Positions 24,365 through 32,399 of a DNA stretch of 64,000 nt are shown here, piece by piece. Source of the stretch: Amycolatopsis nivea (GTDB taxonomy: Bacteria > Actinomycetota > Actinomycetes > Mycobacteriales > Pseudonocardiaceae). The stretch spans positions 62,001 through 126,000 of the forward strand of contig NZ_SDLT01000011.1 in the NCBI RefSeq assembly GCF_004522235.1, written 5' to 3'. Position numbers and translations under genes: made by a program. The notes below the pieces were generated by a model. It was given only the letters and a program-made list of their open reading frames with translations, was not told the DNA's origin and did no database searches. The first letter of the stretch is position 1, and the number at the start of each line of letters is the position of its first letter.

Positions 24365-25179
24365 AGCCTTACGGCACCGGGATGATCTGGGGCGAAGGAC
24401 CCCGCTGGCATCAGGGCGCGCTGTGGCTGTCGGACACCCAGGGCAGTCGACTGTGGACGGATCACGGCGGGACCTGGAGCGCCACCAAGGTGGACTCCCC
24501 GGCGAACGGACTGTGGTTCTTGCCCGACGGCAGGTTGGTCGCGGCCATGATGCACGAGAAGCGCATCGGCGTCTGGGTGGACGGGCAGTTCTCCACCTAC
24601 GTGGATCTCAGCGCCGTGGCGACTGGTCCGCTCGGCGATCTCGTCGGTGACGAGCAGGGCAATCTGTACGTCGACGACGTCGGGTTCGTCCCTGGCGAAC
24701 CGCCGCGACCGGGCCGTTTGGTGCGGGTCGGCGTCGATGGCTCAGCCACTGTCGCTGCCGAGAACCTCGACTTCCCGAACGGTCTCGCCTTCATCGACGG
24801 TGGGCGCACCCTGGTCGTCGCCGAGACCGCGGCGCAACGGCTGACGACCTTCACCGTCGGCCCGGACGGCACGCTGACCGACCGGCGGCTCTACGCCGAC
24901 CTCGCCCGCTTGGTCGGCCCCGACGCTCGTCCGGACGGAATCTGGCCCGCCCCGGGCGGGATCTGGGTGGCGACCACGACTGGACACGCAGTCGTGCTGG
25001 TCCGGGACAACACGGTGCGCGAGACGATCACAACCGGCGCCACGTTCCCCATCGCCTGCTGCACCGATGGCGGAAACCGGCTGTTCGTCACCCTCGCCGA
25101 CACCGGCGGTCGGCCGCTGTTCGAGGCCCTCGCAGCCAAGGACGTGCGGACCACGGTCGCGGAATGGGAACTCGAATGA
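24361..25179 (+). CDS. SMP-30/gluconolactonase-like beta-propeller
   Basis: A 272-residue protein starting at GTG 24361 in a 4-base overlap. Six-bladed propeller hallmarks are WGEGPRWHQGALWLSD at the start (metal-binding Glu), NGLAFIDGGRTLVVAET in the middle (Asn-Gly of the central metal site) and RPDGIWPAPGGIWVATT near the end (Asp). Family members hydrolyse lactones with Ca or Zn. In this operon it could open a lactone formed from a ring-cleavage product. It overlaps the ligase start by ATGA. Confidence 0.9.
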   Translation: MKPYGTGMIWGEGPRWHQGALWLSDTQGSRLWTDHGGTWSATKVDSPANGLWFLPDGRLVAAMMHEKRIGVWVDGQFSTYVDLSAVATGPLGDLVGDEQGNLYVDDVGFVPGEPPRPGRLVRVGVDGSATVAAENLDFPNGLAFIDGGRTLVVAETAAQRLTTFTVGPDGTLTDRRLYADLARLVGPDARPDGIWPAPGGIWVATTTGHAVVLVRDNTVRETITTGATFPIACCTDGGNRLFVTLADTGGRPLFEALAAKDVRTTVAEWELE

Positions 25180-27077
25180 CTGCGCGGATCACCGATTTCG
25201 CCCGGTACGCGTCGGCCCGCACCGGACGCGACCTGACCGGCGGATACCGGACGTTGTGGGAGTGGTCGGTGCACGATCTCGACGGGTTCTGGTCCGCGGT
25301 GTGGGACTACTTCGGACTGCCGGCGCGTCCGGAGGGACAACCGGCGCTGGCGACCGAGGCGATGCCCGGCAGCGTTTGGTTCCCGGGGAGCACGTTGAAC
25401 TATGCAGCCGAGGTCTTCCGGGATCGCGACGAGGACGCCACTGCGGTGATCGCGGTGGCCGAGGACGCGGTGCCGGTCGAACTGAGCTGGGGTGAGCTGC
25501 GCCGGCAAGTCGGCTCGGTCGCGGCGGCGCTGGCTGAATGGGGAGTATCGCCGGGCGACCGGGTGGTGGGTTACCTGCCCAATTCGGCCGAGGCGCTCGT
25601 GGCGTTCCTGGCGACCGCGAGCCTCGGGGCGATCTGGGCCGGATGCGGGTTGGACTACGTCGGATCGGCCGCGCTCGCGCGGTTCGCGCAGCTATCGCCG
25701 ACCGTGTTGATCACCGCGACCCAATCCCGGCACGGCGGCCGCATCATCGAACGCAGCGCCGACGTGGCGGCCTTGCGCGCCGGACTGTCCACATTGGTCG
25801 CGACAGTGGTGCTCGATGACGAGGTGCCCGGCGCGATCTCCTGGTCGTCAATCGTCAATGGCGACGCTGTCTTTGCACCCGTGCCCGTTCCGTTCGAGCA
25901 CCCGCTGTGGGTTCTCTTTTCCTCCGGGACCACCGGCCGTCCTAAAGGGATAGTGCACGGACACGGCGGCGTAGTCCTCGAGCAGCTGAAACATTCCGCG
26001 TTCCACCAGAACCTGCGGCCTGGCGACCGGATCCTCTGGTACACGACGCCGAGCTGGATGCTGTGGAACTCACTCGTCGGCGCTCTCCTCACCGGAGCGA
26101 CCGCGGTGTGCTACGACGGCAGCCCGACGTTCGACCGCCCGGATGCGTTGTGGCAGCTGGCCGCTCGCCTGCAGGTCACCACGCTCGGCACCAGTCCCGG
26201 TTACCTCGCGTCGTGCCGCAAGGCCGGGGTCCGGCTCGGTGACCATGACCTGCGCGCGCTGGTACGGCTCGGCGTCACTGGCTCGACGTTTCCGGCTGAC
26301 CTGCACCGCTGGGTCGAGGGCGAGCTCGGGCCGCGGGTGCAGGTCGTTTCCAGCAGCGGCGGGACGGACGTCGTCACCGCCTTCGCGAGCGCGGCGCCCA
26401 CCACGCCGGTGTGGGCGGGCGAGTTGTCCGCCCCCTGCCTCGGGGTCGCGCTCGATTCGCTGGGGCACAACGGGGAATCAGTGCGCGGCGCGGTCGGTGA
26501 GCTGGTCGTGCGGCGGCCGATGCCGTCCATGCCGGTGCAGTTCTGGAACGACCCCGACGGCAGCCGGTACCGAGCCGCGTATTTCGACACGTTTCCGGGG
26601 CTGTGGCGGCACGGCGATTGGACGACCATCACCGATCGGGGTTCGGTGATCATCCACGGCCGTTCGGACGCGACGCTGAATCGGCACGGCGTGCGCATGG
26701 GCAGCAGCGATATTTACGGGCCGGTCGAGGAACTTCCGGAGGTCGCGGAGGCGCTGGTTGTCGGCGTTGAGCTGGACGATGGCGGGTACTGGATGCCGTT
26801 GTTCGTCACGCTGACCGACGAGGCCCGTCTCGATGAAGCGCTGCGACACCGAATCCTCGCGGCCATCCGCCGAGGTGCTTCCGCGCGGCATGTTCCCGAC
26901 GAGATCCTTGCGGCGCCGGGGATTCCGCATACCCGCACGGGGAAGAAGCTCGAGGTTCCGGTGAAGCGGCTGTTGCGCGGAGAAGAGCCGGACAGCGTGG
27001 TTGATCCGGGGAGCGTTGATCGGCCGGATCTTCTTGACTGGTATCGGCAGGTCGGCATGACTAAGCGGGAAGGCTGA
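25176..27077 (+). CDS. Acetoacetate-CoA ligase
   Basis: A 633-residue ANL-superfamily enzyme, near the usual 650 for acetoacetyl-CoA synthetases. The ATP-binding P-loop is FSSGTTGRPKGIVHGHGG and the C-terminal lysine motif is HTRTGKKLEVPVKRLL. The N-terminal part (DLTGGYRTLWEWSV and NYAAEVF) is characteristic of this subgroup. It activates acetoacetate, or a similar keto acid, to the CoA ester. As last gene of the catabolic operon it suggests that ring breakdown releases acetoacetate, as with FAH-type cleavage. Its end overlaps the convergent esterase gene by 17 bases. Confidence 0.93.
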   Translation: MTARITDFARYASARTGRDLTGGYRTLWEWSVHDLDGFWSAVWDYFGLPARPEGQPALATEAMPGSVWFPGSTLNYAAEVFRDRDEDATAVIAVAEDAVPVELSWGELRRQVGSVAAALAEWGVSPGDRVVGYLPNSAEALVAFLATASLGAIWAGCGLDYVGSAALARFAQLSPTVLITATQSRHGGRIIERSADVAALRAGLSTLVATVVLDDEVPGAISWSSIVNGDAVFAPVPVPFEHPLWVLFSSGTTGRPKGIVHGHGGVVLEQLKHSAFHQNLRPGDRILWYTTPSWMLWNSLVGALLTGATAVCYDGSPTFDRPDALWQLAARLQVTTLGTSPGYLASCRKAGVRLGDHDLRALVRLGVTGSTFPADLHRWVEGELGPRVQVVSSSGGTDVVTAFASAAPTTPVWAGELSAPCLGVALDSLGHNGESVRGAVGELVVRRPMPSMPVQFWNDPDGSRYRAAYFDTFPGLWRHGDWTTITDRGSVIIHGRSDATLNRHGVRMGSSDIYGPVEELPEVAEALVVGVELDDGGYWMPLFVTLTDEARLDEALRHRILAAIRRGASARHVPDEILAAPGIPHTRTGKKLEVPVKRLLRGEEPDSVVDPGSVDRPDLLDWYRQVGMTKREG

Positions 27078-28497
27078 ACGGGACCGGGGTGTGCTGCTCC
27101 CAAATCTTCCGTGAAGCTTCTTCCGGATAGGGAACGGTCTCCGACTCGACGTCCAGCACGCGGGTCAGCCGTTGGCCGGGACGATAGGTGGCCCACCCCG
27201 GATCGCCAGTGGCTGCGAAGCTGACCCAAGCACGCCGAAGCTCCTCGGACGCCTGAAGCGTGGTGGCAACTGGCATCTCGCCGAAGACCTGGCGGCCGAC
27301 CGGACTGTCCAGAGTTCCGAAGGCGAGACACACGTCGAGGCTGTGACACGCGCCCAGACCGGGCGCGGACAGACACAGCTCGAACAGGTACGACCGGCCG
27401 CCAGCCAGAGCGTTGACTTCGGCCAACTGCTGGCTCGGCATCCGGAAAAGCGCGTCCGAGTAGACGGTCTCCATCAACTCCTCCGGGCTGGCTTCCGGAT
27501 AGCCGGCGCGGTAGCCGTCTGGCGACGGAGCAAAGAGGTCGAGCGCCCGTTGCGCGTCGTCGGCAGTGAACGTGCCGACTCGACCGGCCATGACGGAGAA
27601 CAGCCGGAACTCGTCGCGGGTGTGGCCGACGAGGAGGTCGACGCCGTCCGAGAGAGCCGACCAGGGCGTCTGCGGCAGGGAATTCTCGTCCAGCACAGGA
27701 CAAACTCCGGCCCCGATTTGCGCCATCGGCCCCCAGCGGTCGCGTTGGCCGGACAGGCTGGCGTTGAACGCGGTGAGCCTCTCGGCCAGCTGCCACGGGT
27801 CGACGTTTCGGAGGTCTTCCCCGTTCGCCAGCGCCGCGGTGACCTGCTTGGCGAGGGAAGGGAGGACGAACGCACCGGGTACGGAATGGGCGATGGCGCG
27901 TTGGAACAGGCCTTGCGCCGTCACGAGCAAGGACGCGACCGATCCCGCTCCCGCGGACTGACCTGCGACGCACACTCGCGCGGGGTCGCCGCCGAAGCGG
28001 GAAATGTTGCGCTGCACCCATTCCAGAGCGGCGATCTGGTCGAGGAACCCGCGGTTGGCCGGAGCGCCGTCGATGAGCGCGAACCCTTCGACGCCGACCC
28101 GGTAATTCACGCTCACCACGACCAGCCCGGCCGCGCACAGCAGCGTCGGGTCGTAGCTCGGGTCGCTGCTTACCGAGATGACGTATCCGCCGCCCGGCAA
28201 CCAGACCAGCACGGGCAGAGCCGCACCCGGGTCGGGCGTTGCGACGTTGAGGGTGAGCCAGTCCGTTTCGTGCGCCGACTCCACCTGGACCGGCCCGGAT
28301 TGCGGAGGCAGCGGCCCGAATTCGGTCGCCTGTCGCGTCCCCTCCCAGGGCGAGACCGGGACCGGCGCGGCGAACCGGAGATCACCCACCGGCGGCTGGG
28401 CGTACGGAATCCCGCGGAACTCCGCCATCCCCGCTCGCCAGCGGCCCGCCACGGCCCCCTCGACCGTCCGGACCACTGGCTGCGTCTTGTCGTCCAT
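27061..28497 (-). CDS. Type B carboxylesterase
   Basis: A 478-residue alpha/beta hydrolase of the carboxylesterase/cholinesterase family. It begins with the family block FRGIPYAQPPVGDLRF, has the nucleophile elbow VAGQSAGAGSVASLL (Ser about residue 186) and a GHTRDEFRLF segment near the catalytic Glu. It could release the aromatic acid from an ester for the convergent catabolic operon. It is divergent from the TetR gene at 28568 across a 70-base gap with an inverted repeat, so that regulator probably controls it. Confidence 0.92.
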   Translation of the reverse strand: MDDKTQPVVRTVEGAVAGRWRAGMAEFRGIPYAQPPVGDLRFAAPVPVSPWEGTRQATEFGPLPPQSGPVQVESAHETDWLTLNVATPDPGAALPVLVWLPGGGYVISVSSDPSYDPTLLCAAGLVVVSVNYRVGVEGFALIDGAPANRGFLDQIAALEWVQRNISRFGGDPARVCVAGQSAGAGSVASLLVTAQGLFQRAIAHSVPGAFVLPSLAKQVTAALANGEDLRNVDPWQLAERLTAFNASLSGQRDRWGPMAQIGAGVCPVLDENSLPQTPWSALSDGVDLLVGHTRDEFRLFSVMAGRVGTFTADDAQRALDLFAPSPDGYRAGYPEASPEELMETVYSDALFRMPSQQLAEVNALAGGRSYLFELCLSAPGLGACHSLDVCLAFGTLDSPVGRQVFGEMPVATTLQASEELRRAWVSFAATGDPGWATYRPGQRLTRVLDVESETVPYPEEASRKIWEQHTPVPFSLPA

Positions 28498-28522
28498 TCT
28501 CGTTCCCCCTCCGGTTTCAAGT

Positions 28523-28542
28523 CAAGTGTATTATGTCACTTG
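28523..28542. promoter_or_regulatory. Inverted-repeat operator CAAGTG-N8-CACTTG
   Basis: CAAGTG at 28523-28528 and CACTTG at 28537-28542 form a perfect 6-base inverted repeat around an AT-rich TATTATGT, lying between the divergent esterase and TetR genes. It is probably the binding site of the TetR protein and overlaps the esterase promoter region. Confidence 0.6.
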
Positions 28543-28567
28543 TATTGGAACGAGGGAAAGGGCTGCC

Positions 28568-29152
28568 GTGCCGAAGAAGGTCGACCACCGCGAGCGCCGG
28601 GAAGCGATCGCGCGCGCGTTGTGGCGAGTGGTGGCGCAGCAAGGCTGGAACCGCGCGACCATGCGCGAGGTCGCCCGGGAGGCGGACGCGTCGCTCGGGC
28701 AGGTTCAGCACTACTTCTCGACGCGGACGGCGATGCTCACGTTCGCGATGGAGTTCGCCGCGGAGCAGACGTCGCACCGGGTCGCCGAGGGGCTCGTCGA
28801 CGTCACGCACCCCCGCGAGGTGCTGCGGGTGACGCTCACCGAGATGCTCCCGCTGCACCCCGACGCCCGCGCCACCAGCCGGATGAGCGCCGCGTACGTC
28901 CTCGAAGCACTGCACGACCCCGAGTTGCACGCGAAGCTGCGCGACGACCTGCGCGAGAAACGAGCGCTCGTCGAACAGATGATCCGGCAAGCCATCGCGG
29001 ACGGACACATCGCCGAGGATCGGGACCCGGCCGTCGAGACGAATCTTGTCCTCGCGTTGACTGGATTGACGCCGCTGCTTGAGCTGGACGTGATCGATCC
29101 TCGCGCCGCGCGCGTGGCGATCGATCGGTATCTGGATCAGCTTTTCGTTTAA
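28568..29152 (+). CDS. TetR-family transcriptional regulator
   Basis: A 194-residue regulator starting at GTG 28568 after AGGGAAAGGG. The helix-turn-helix is TMREVAREADASLGQVQHYF (about 28-47, typical TetR, and of the BetI-like subgroup with C-terminal TetR_C_6 type domain). An open frame extends upstream but only the GTG gives the family N-terminus. It probably controls itself and the divergent carboxylesterase through the inverted repeat at 28523-28542. Confidence 0.9.
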   Translation: MPKKVDHRERREAIARALWRVVAQQGWNRATMREVAREADASLGQVQHYFSTRTAMLTFAMEFAAEQTSHRVAEGLVDVTHPREVLRVTLTEMLPLHPDARATSRMSAAYVLEALHDPELHAKLRDDLREKRALVEQMIRQAIADGHIAEDRDPAVETNLVLALTGLTPLLELDVIDPRAARVAIDRYLDQLFV

Positions 29153-29216
29153 CCCGCGCCGGTCAAGCAGTGCTGCACGAGCGGGCCACGCCGCAGAGAG
29201 ACTCGAACGCGGCCGG

Positions 29217-29612
29217 CTACGGCCGAATTGTTTGCAGCGCTTCCCCGTTCTCGGCGATGAACCAGAACGACCATCCGTTGCGGTTGTTGTGCACATTGGG
29301 GTTGAGTGCTTGGACAACCCCCATCGCCGCACCGCTCGGGCTCTTGTACGAGCACCCAGCGAGCACGCCGCTCGTAATGTCGACTCGCTTAGTAGCTTTG
29401 TGGTAGAGCGCCTCGATGCGCTCGCCTCCGTAGTCGGCGTAGATGGACACGCCGTCATCAGCAGGTTCCTGCCCAGCGGCGGCGGGCGTTCCGACCTCAC
29501 GGACGAAATGGTCGAGCAGACGTCGCACCGCCTCACCGCCTGAGACCTGCCACGCACGTGCGAGCAGCATGACTCGGTCGTAGTCGCTGTCCACAAGATC
29601 CAGTTTTTTCAA
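29217..29612 (-). CDS. Small protein with RHH-like start and DUF4357/RAMA-like C-terminus
   Basis: A 131-residue protein starting at TTG 29612, 8 bases after GAGAGG; the nearby ATG at 29619 is out of frame. Residues 1-40 look like a short helical DNA-binding or dimerisation segment (VMLLARAWQVSGGEAVRRLL). Residues about 50-131 have YKSPSGAAMGVV followed by NRNGWSFWFIAENGEAL, the SPSxAA...NGWxFW pattern of DUF4357/RAMA domains that occur with restriction-modification enzymes and GIY-YIG nucleases. No methylase or nuclease is next to it. It might read modified DNA or regulate itself. A short inverted repeat (29643-29658) lies in its promoter. Confidence 0.6.
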   Translation of the reverse strand: MKKLDLVDSDYDRVMLLARAWQVSGGEAVRRLLDHFVREVGTPAAAGQEPADDGVSIYADYGGERIEALYHKATKRVDITSGVLAGCSYKSPSGAAMGVVQALNPNVHNNRNGWSFWFIAENGEALQTIRP

Positions 29613-29642
29613 TTCTCATTCCTCTCTGGTTGCTGAGAAGAT

Positions 29643-29658
29643 AGTAGTATTCTCTACT
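29643..29658. promoter_or_regulatory. Small inverted repeat in an AT-rich promoter
   Basis: AGTAG at 29643-29647 and CTACT at 29654-29658 surround TATTCT. On the minus strand the region reads TACTAT as a possible -10 for the gene at 29217-29612. This is the most AT-rich spot nearby and could be an autoregulatory site. Confidence 0.35.
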
Positions 29659-29718
29659 GGGTTGCGCAAGCGGCGACAGTCCGAAGCCGCTGTCCGATGA
29701 GTGAAGGGCTCCTACCCC

Positions 29719-29928
29719 ATGACCAAGCCTCGTGCGACGTCGTCCCGCCAGCGGACTCTGCTTGTCCTGGTCGCAGTGCTCACTGGAGTGATCGCCTGCC
29801 TGGTGGCCGGAATCGTGGCGGCCGCAGTGGGCACCCGAACGGAAGTCGTGCTGACCGCTGGGGCAGGCGCTTTTGTGGTGACCGTCAAGCTCGTGCTCCA
29901 CATCCTGAAGGAGCTCCGGCAGCTGTGA
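29719..29928 (+). CDS. Small two-helix membrane protein
   Basis: A 69-residue protein from ATG 29719, about 10 bases after GAAGGG; a GTG at 29701 would add six residues. It has a basic start (TKPRATSSRQR) and two hydrophobic helices joined by a short polar loop (GTRTEV), ending KELRQL. No family is recognised. It is divergent from the RAMA-like gene and lies just outside the left att copy. Confidence 0.5.
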   Translation: MTKPRATSSRQRTLLVLVAVLTGVIACLVAGIVAAAVGTRTEVVLTAGAGAFVVTVKLVLHILKELRQL

Positions 29929-30045
29929 GCAATCATTGATGCGCACCGCGAAGAGAATGGACCTCACAGCAGAGAAGCGGCCGCTCTTGTCCAACTGAAA
30001 GGAAGGGCTTGTCGCGAGCCAGAGGGCATGCCGATCACCATGTTT

Positions 30046-30082
30046 TGTGCCCCCGGCAGGATTCGAACCTGCGACACCGGCT
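30046..30082. repeat. attL-like copy of the tRNA-Arg 3' region
   Basis: These 37 bases are identical to 37910-37946, which covers the acceptor 3' strand, T arm, variable region and the 3' side of the anticodon stem of the tRNA gene. The copies are in the same orientation, as expected for a tyrosine recombinase crossover. The similarity stops abruptly at GTCGCAG, where the tRNA has TTAGGAG. Confidence 0.85.
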
Positions 30083-30175
30083 GTCGCAGAATCATGGCCA
30101 TGTTAGCTCCATTTATGTTGTGGCGTAACGGAATCCGTCCCGCAGTGACTCAGTTGGACATCGTTGTATCGAGTT

Positions 30176-30196
30176 GAATTCTGACGGTTTACTGAC
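30176..30196. repeat. Possible integrase arm-type site, left
   Basis: A 21-base segment starting GAATTC and ending CTGAC around a GTTT core matches 18 of 21 bases with 37832-37852, in the same orientation. It is 94 bases inside the left att copy; its partner is 58 bases inside the right one. Paired sites flanking the core are typical of tyrosine integrase arm binding. Confidence 0.45.
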
Positions 30197-30197
30197 A

Positions 30198-30398
30198 CTA
30201 GTGACCCCTCAAATCGCCGATCTTCGGCTCGGCGTCGAGCAACGTCTCCAGCAGAGCCGCGGCCCGCTCGTTCGTCACCTGCATGCGCCAGTAGCGCTTC
30301 TCGACCATCTCCTTGGTGTTGCCCAGCTGGCTGGCCGCCTCCTCGACCCGGCCGCCCTGATCGGCCATGTGCGTACCGACGGTGGATGCGCCCGGCGA
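30198..30398 (-). pseudogene. Tyrosine recombinase (integrase), C-terminal remnant
   Basis: On the minus strand a frame ending at TAG (30198-30200) reads THMADQGGRVEEAASQLGN then EMVEKRYWRMQVTNERAA, the end of a phage-type integrase: the HxxxA helix, the GH-like turn (here GN) and the catalytic Tyr in KRYW. Upstream of about 30398 the frame loses similarity and the Arg-containing catalytic core and N-terminal arm-binding domain are missing. It lies 116 bases from the left att copy and reads toward it, the usual place for an integrase. Identification is by motif only. Confidence 0.55.
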
Positions 30399-30512
30399 AC
30401 TCGGCCAGCAAACCCGAGTGGGTCTCCTGCGCGCAGGCGCGCGCGGGCCAGTCGTGGCAGGTCGACGGCCTCGACTTCCAGCCCGCGTGGTTGATGAGCG
30501 GCAACGCCGCCG

Positions 30513-31119
30513 GTGACGCAGACGCGCTCAACGCGGAGTCACCGCGCTGCCGGCTTGGAATACGGCTGGCTCAAGAGGGCCGATGGCGCGCGTCTACAGC
30601 AAGAAAGCCGACGGCCGGGTTTGAACTGCGGACGCGCACGCCGCGTTGTTCCGCCGTCTCGGCATCCCGTTCGGCGGCTACGTCTACGCCCAGCCCAGCG
30701 ACGGTGCCGCCGAAGCCCGCGTGCTGTGGGCGGAGTGCAAGCGACTCGGCGGGACCGGGGTCGCGCCCGGCTGCGACATCGAGAGCGACCCGAAGATTCA
30801 CATCTGGTCGAACGCTGCGGACAAGGACGACGGCCGCGCGTACTGCTCGCAGATGCGCCAGCTCGGCGTCCGGCCGGCGGTCTACATGAACGCGTCGCTG
30901 GAGCAGGCGACCCGGCCGGATCTCTGGCCGGAAGTCCCGGCCGTCTGGGTCGCCCGATACGGGCTCAAACCGGAGACCCCAAGGAACGGCGTGCAATACA
31001 CCGGCCACTAAGACATCCATCAGTACCGCGACGACGGCGCACTCCCCGGCTCGGCCGGAGCCGTCGGCTGGAACCAGTCCTACGCCAACGCTCAACTCAT
31101 CAGCACGGAGGCTCCCGAC
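30513..31119 (+). pseudogene. GH25-type phage endolysin, broken
   Basis: From about 30560 a muramidase-like sequence is readable in changing frames: LEYGWLKRADGAR, then after a frame change VYSKKADGRV, a TGA, and from about 30628 FRRLGIPFGGYVYAQ, VAPGCDIES, RPAVYMNAS and VWVARYG. These match GH25 lysozyme barrels (CDIE holds the catalytic acidic residues). A TAA at 31009-31011 interrupts it just before DIHQYRDDGALPG, the usual conserved end. GH25 enzymes cut peptidoglycan between MurNAc and GlcNAc and release phage. At least two lesions make it inactive. Confidence 0.7.
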
Positions 31120-31491
31120 ATGGACGCTACCCGAACCCGGCAGCTGGCCGAGCTGCATTCCTGGCTTAGCCCGCTTTCGCTTGAGATCGGGCCGAACAAC
31201 GCGGACGGCATCGCCCCGCGCTCAAACGCCAAGCCGCTCAACGACATGCTCGCCAACGTGTACGGATGCTCTTCTTCGCGTCGAACTACATCGCGGCGCC
31301 GGACGGCAACCCGATGCCGTCGATCCTGCCCATGGTCGCCAAAGGCCGTCGGCGCGGGCCTCGACGATTTCCGCGCGCAGCTGCGCGCCGACGTCGTGGC
31401 AGTGCTCGGCGAGGACAACGCCGAGCAGGCCGACGAGATCGTGGACAAGCCCGCCGCTCGGCTCGGCACGAAACCGGCGGTCGCGCAGTGA
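31120..31491 (+). pseudogene. Phage-type protein next to the endolysin, with compensating frameshifts
   Basis: An ATG at 31120 with GGAGG upstream opens a 123-residue frame in phase with the endolysin. Residues 1-49 and the end (LDDFRAQLRADVVAVLGEDN onward) look natural, but the middle is Arg/Ser-rich. In the next frame the middle reads MLFFASNYIAAPDGNPMPS then ILPMVAKG, clearly the ancestral sequence. So one base was lost near 31265 and one gained near 31343 (AAAGGCC), swapping about 26 residues. The function is unknown; its position between lysin and holin suggests a lysis or tail role. Confidence 0.6.
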
Positions 31492-31709
31492 CCGCCCCGG
31501 ATCAGCCGAGCCGCGCCGGCACCGAGCCCGCGAGCATCGCCGAGGCCGTGCGCCTGGTCCTCGTCGCCGTCGTCGCCATCGGGTGGTGGGTGATCCCGGA
31601 CCAGACCATCAACGTGATCGTGTCCGCGGTCGGCACGATCCTGTCCGTCGTGAGCAGCGTGCTCGTCCGCCGCCCTGTCGTGCCGGTCGCCAAGCTCGAC
31701 CAGGACTAA
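31488..31709 (+). CDS. Holin-like small membrane protein
   Basis: A 73-residue protein starting at GTG 31488 in a 4-base overlap with the preceding stop. After about 17 polar residues it has two hydrophobic stretches (LVLVAVVAIGWWVI and VIVSAVGTILSVVSSVLV) and a polar tail. Position directly after an endolysin and the two-helix size fit phage holins, which make membrane pores for lysin release. No specific holin family is recognised. Confidence 0.55.
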   Translation: MTAPDQPSRAGTEPASIAEAVRLVLVAVVAIGWWVIPDQTINVIVSAVGTILSVVSSVLVRRPVVPVAKLDQD

Positions 31710-31793
31710 CCGGGCATGGAACCGCCTCGCCGCGCAACCGAGGGGGAAGCGCGGCGGGGCGGAACTGAGCAGATGGCGGGTCGGTGCGCCCGG

Positions 31794-32392
31794 CTAGGGC
31801 GTGGCCGACGGGGTGCCACGTTGCTTGGCCGCAGAGAAGAGGCGACAGCCAAGGTCGAGGCCAAGGCTGGTGTTGAGCGCGGTGCCGAAGGAGATCGCTC
31901 CTTCATCGGTCCGGTTATGGAAGACGGCGTCGTGTGATCCGGGCGCGTCGTGCAGACGCTGGGGACGCGGGTCGAATCCGTAGCGCTGGGCGATGGTCCC
32001 GATGATGGTGAGGGCTTTCTCCTAGTCCGCGTCCGGCAGGTTCCCGGTCACCCCGTGGTCGCCCAGGCTTGCCTGTTCGCCGTCGTTGCCGACGCCGGGG
32101 AATCGTGCGCCGCACGCTGCTCGCGAGCCGTGCCGAGCGGCGTCCAGGGCGTCAGTTTGGGGATGGCGGCGGTGAGGGCTTGGCGGAGTTCGGTGTCGAG
32201 TTGCTGGTATTGCTGGCGGGCTTGGTCGGTGTCGGGCAGGCGCATCAGTGCGGCCCAGACTTCTGCGGGGTCTCGGTCCACGTTGTCTCCTGGGAAGGGC
32301 GATTTCTCGACACTGCACGCAGTCAGGACTGCAGCGAACAGCCCAGCAATGAGCAGGACTGCTGACCTTGGCTGATCCAGTCGACGGCTCAT
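31794..32392 (-). pseudogene. LppA-like lipoprotein, frameshifted and with an internal stop
   Basis: The start has a lipoprotein signal peptide with lipobox LTAC (Cys about residue 26) followed by DPAEVWAALMRLPDTDQARQQ, similar to mycobacterial LppA-family lipoproteins. After LGTAREQ (about 32115) the natural sequence continues in another frame (GARFPGVGNDGEQASLGDHG), meets an amber codon at 32022-32024 and goes on (ALTIIGTIAQRYGFDPRPQR, SFGTALNTSLGLDLGCRLF) to a stop at 31794. The intact product would be about 200 residues on the outer face of the membrane. It follows the lipoprotein gene 32400-32921 by 7 bases. Confidence 0.65.
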
Positions 32393-32399
32393 CCGGGTC

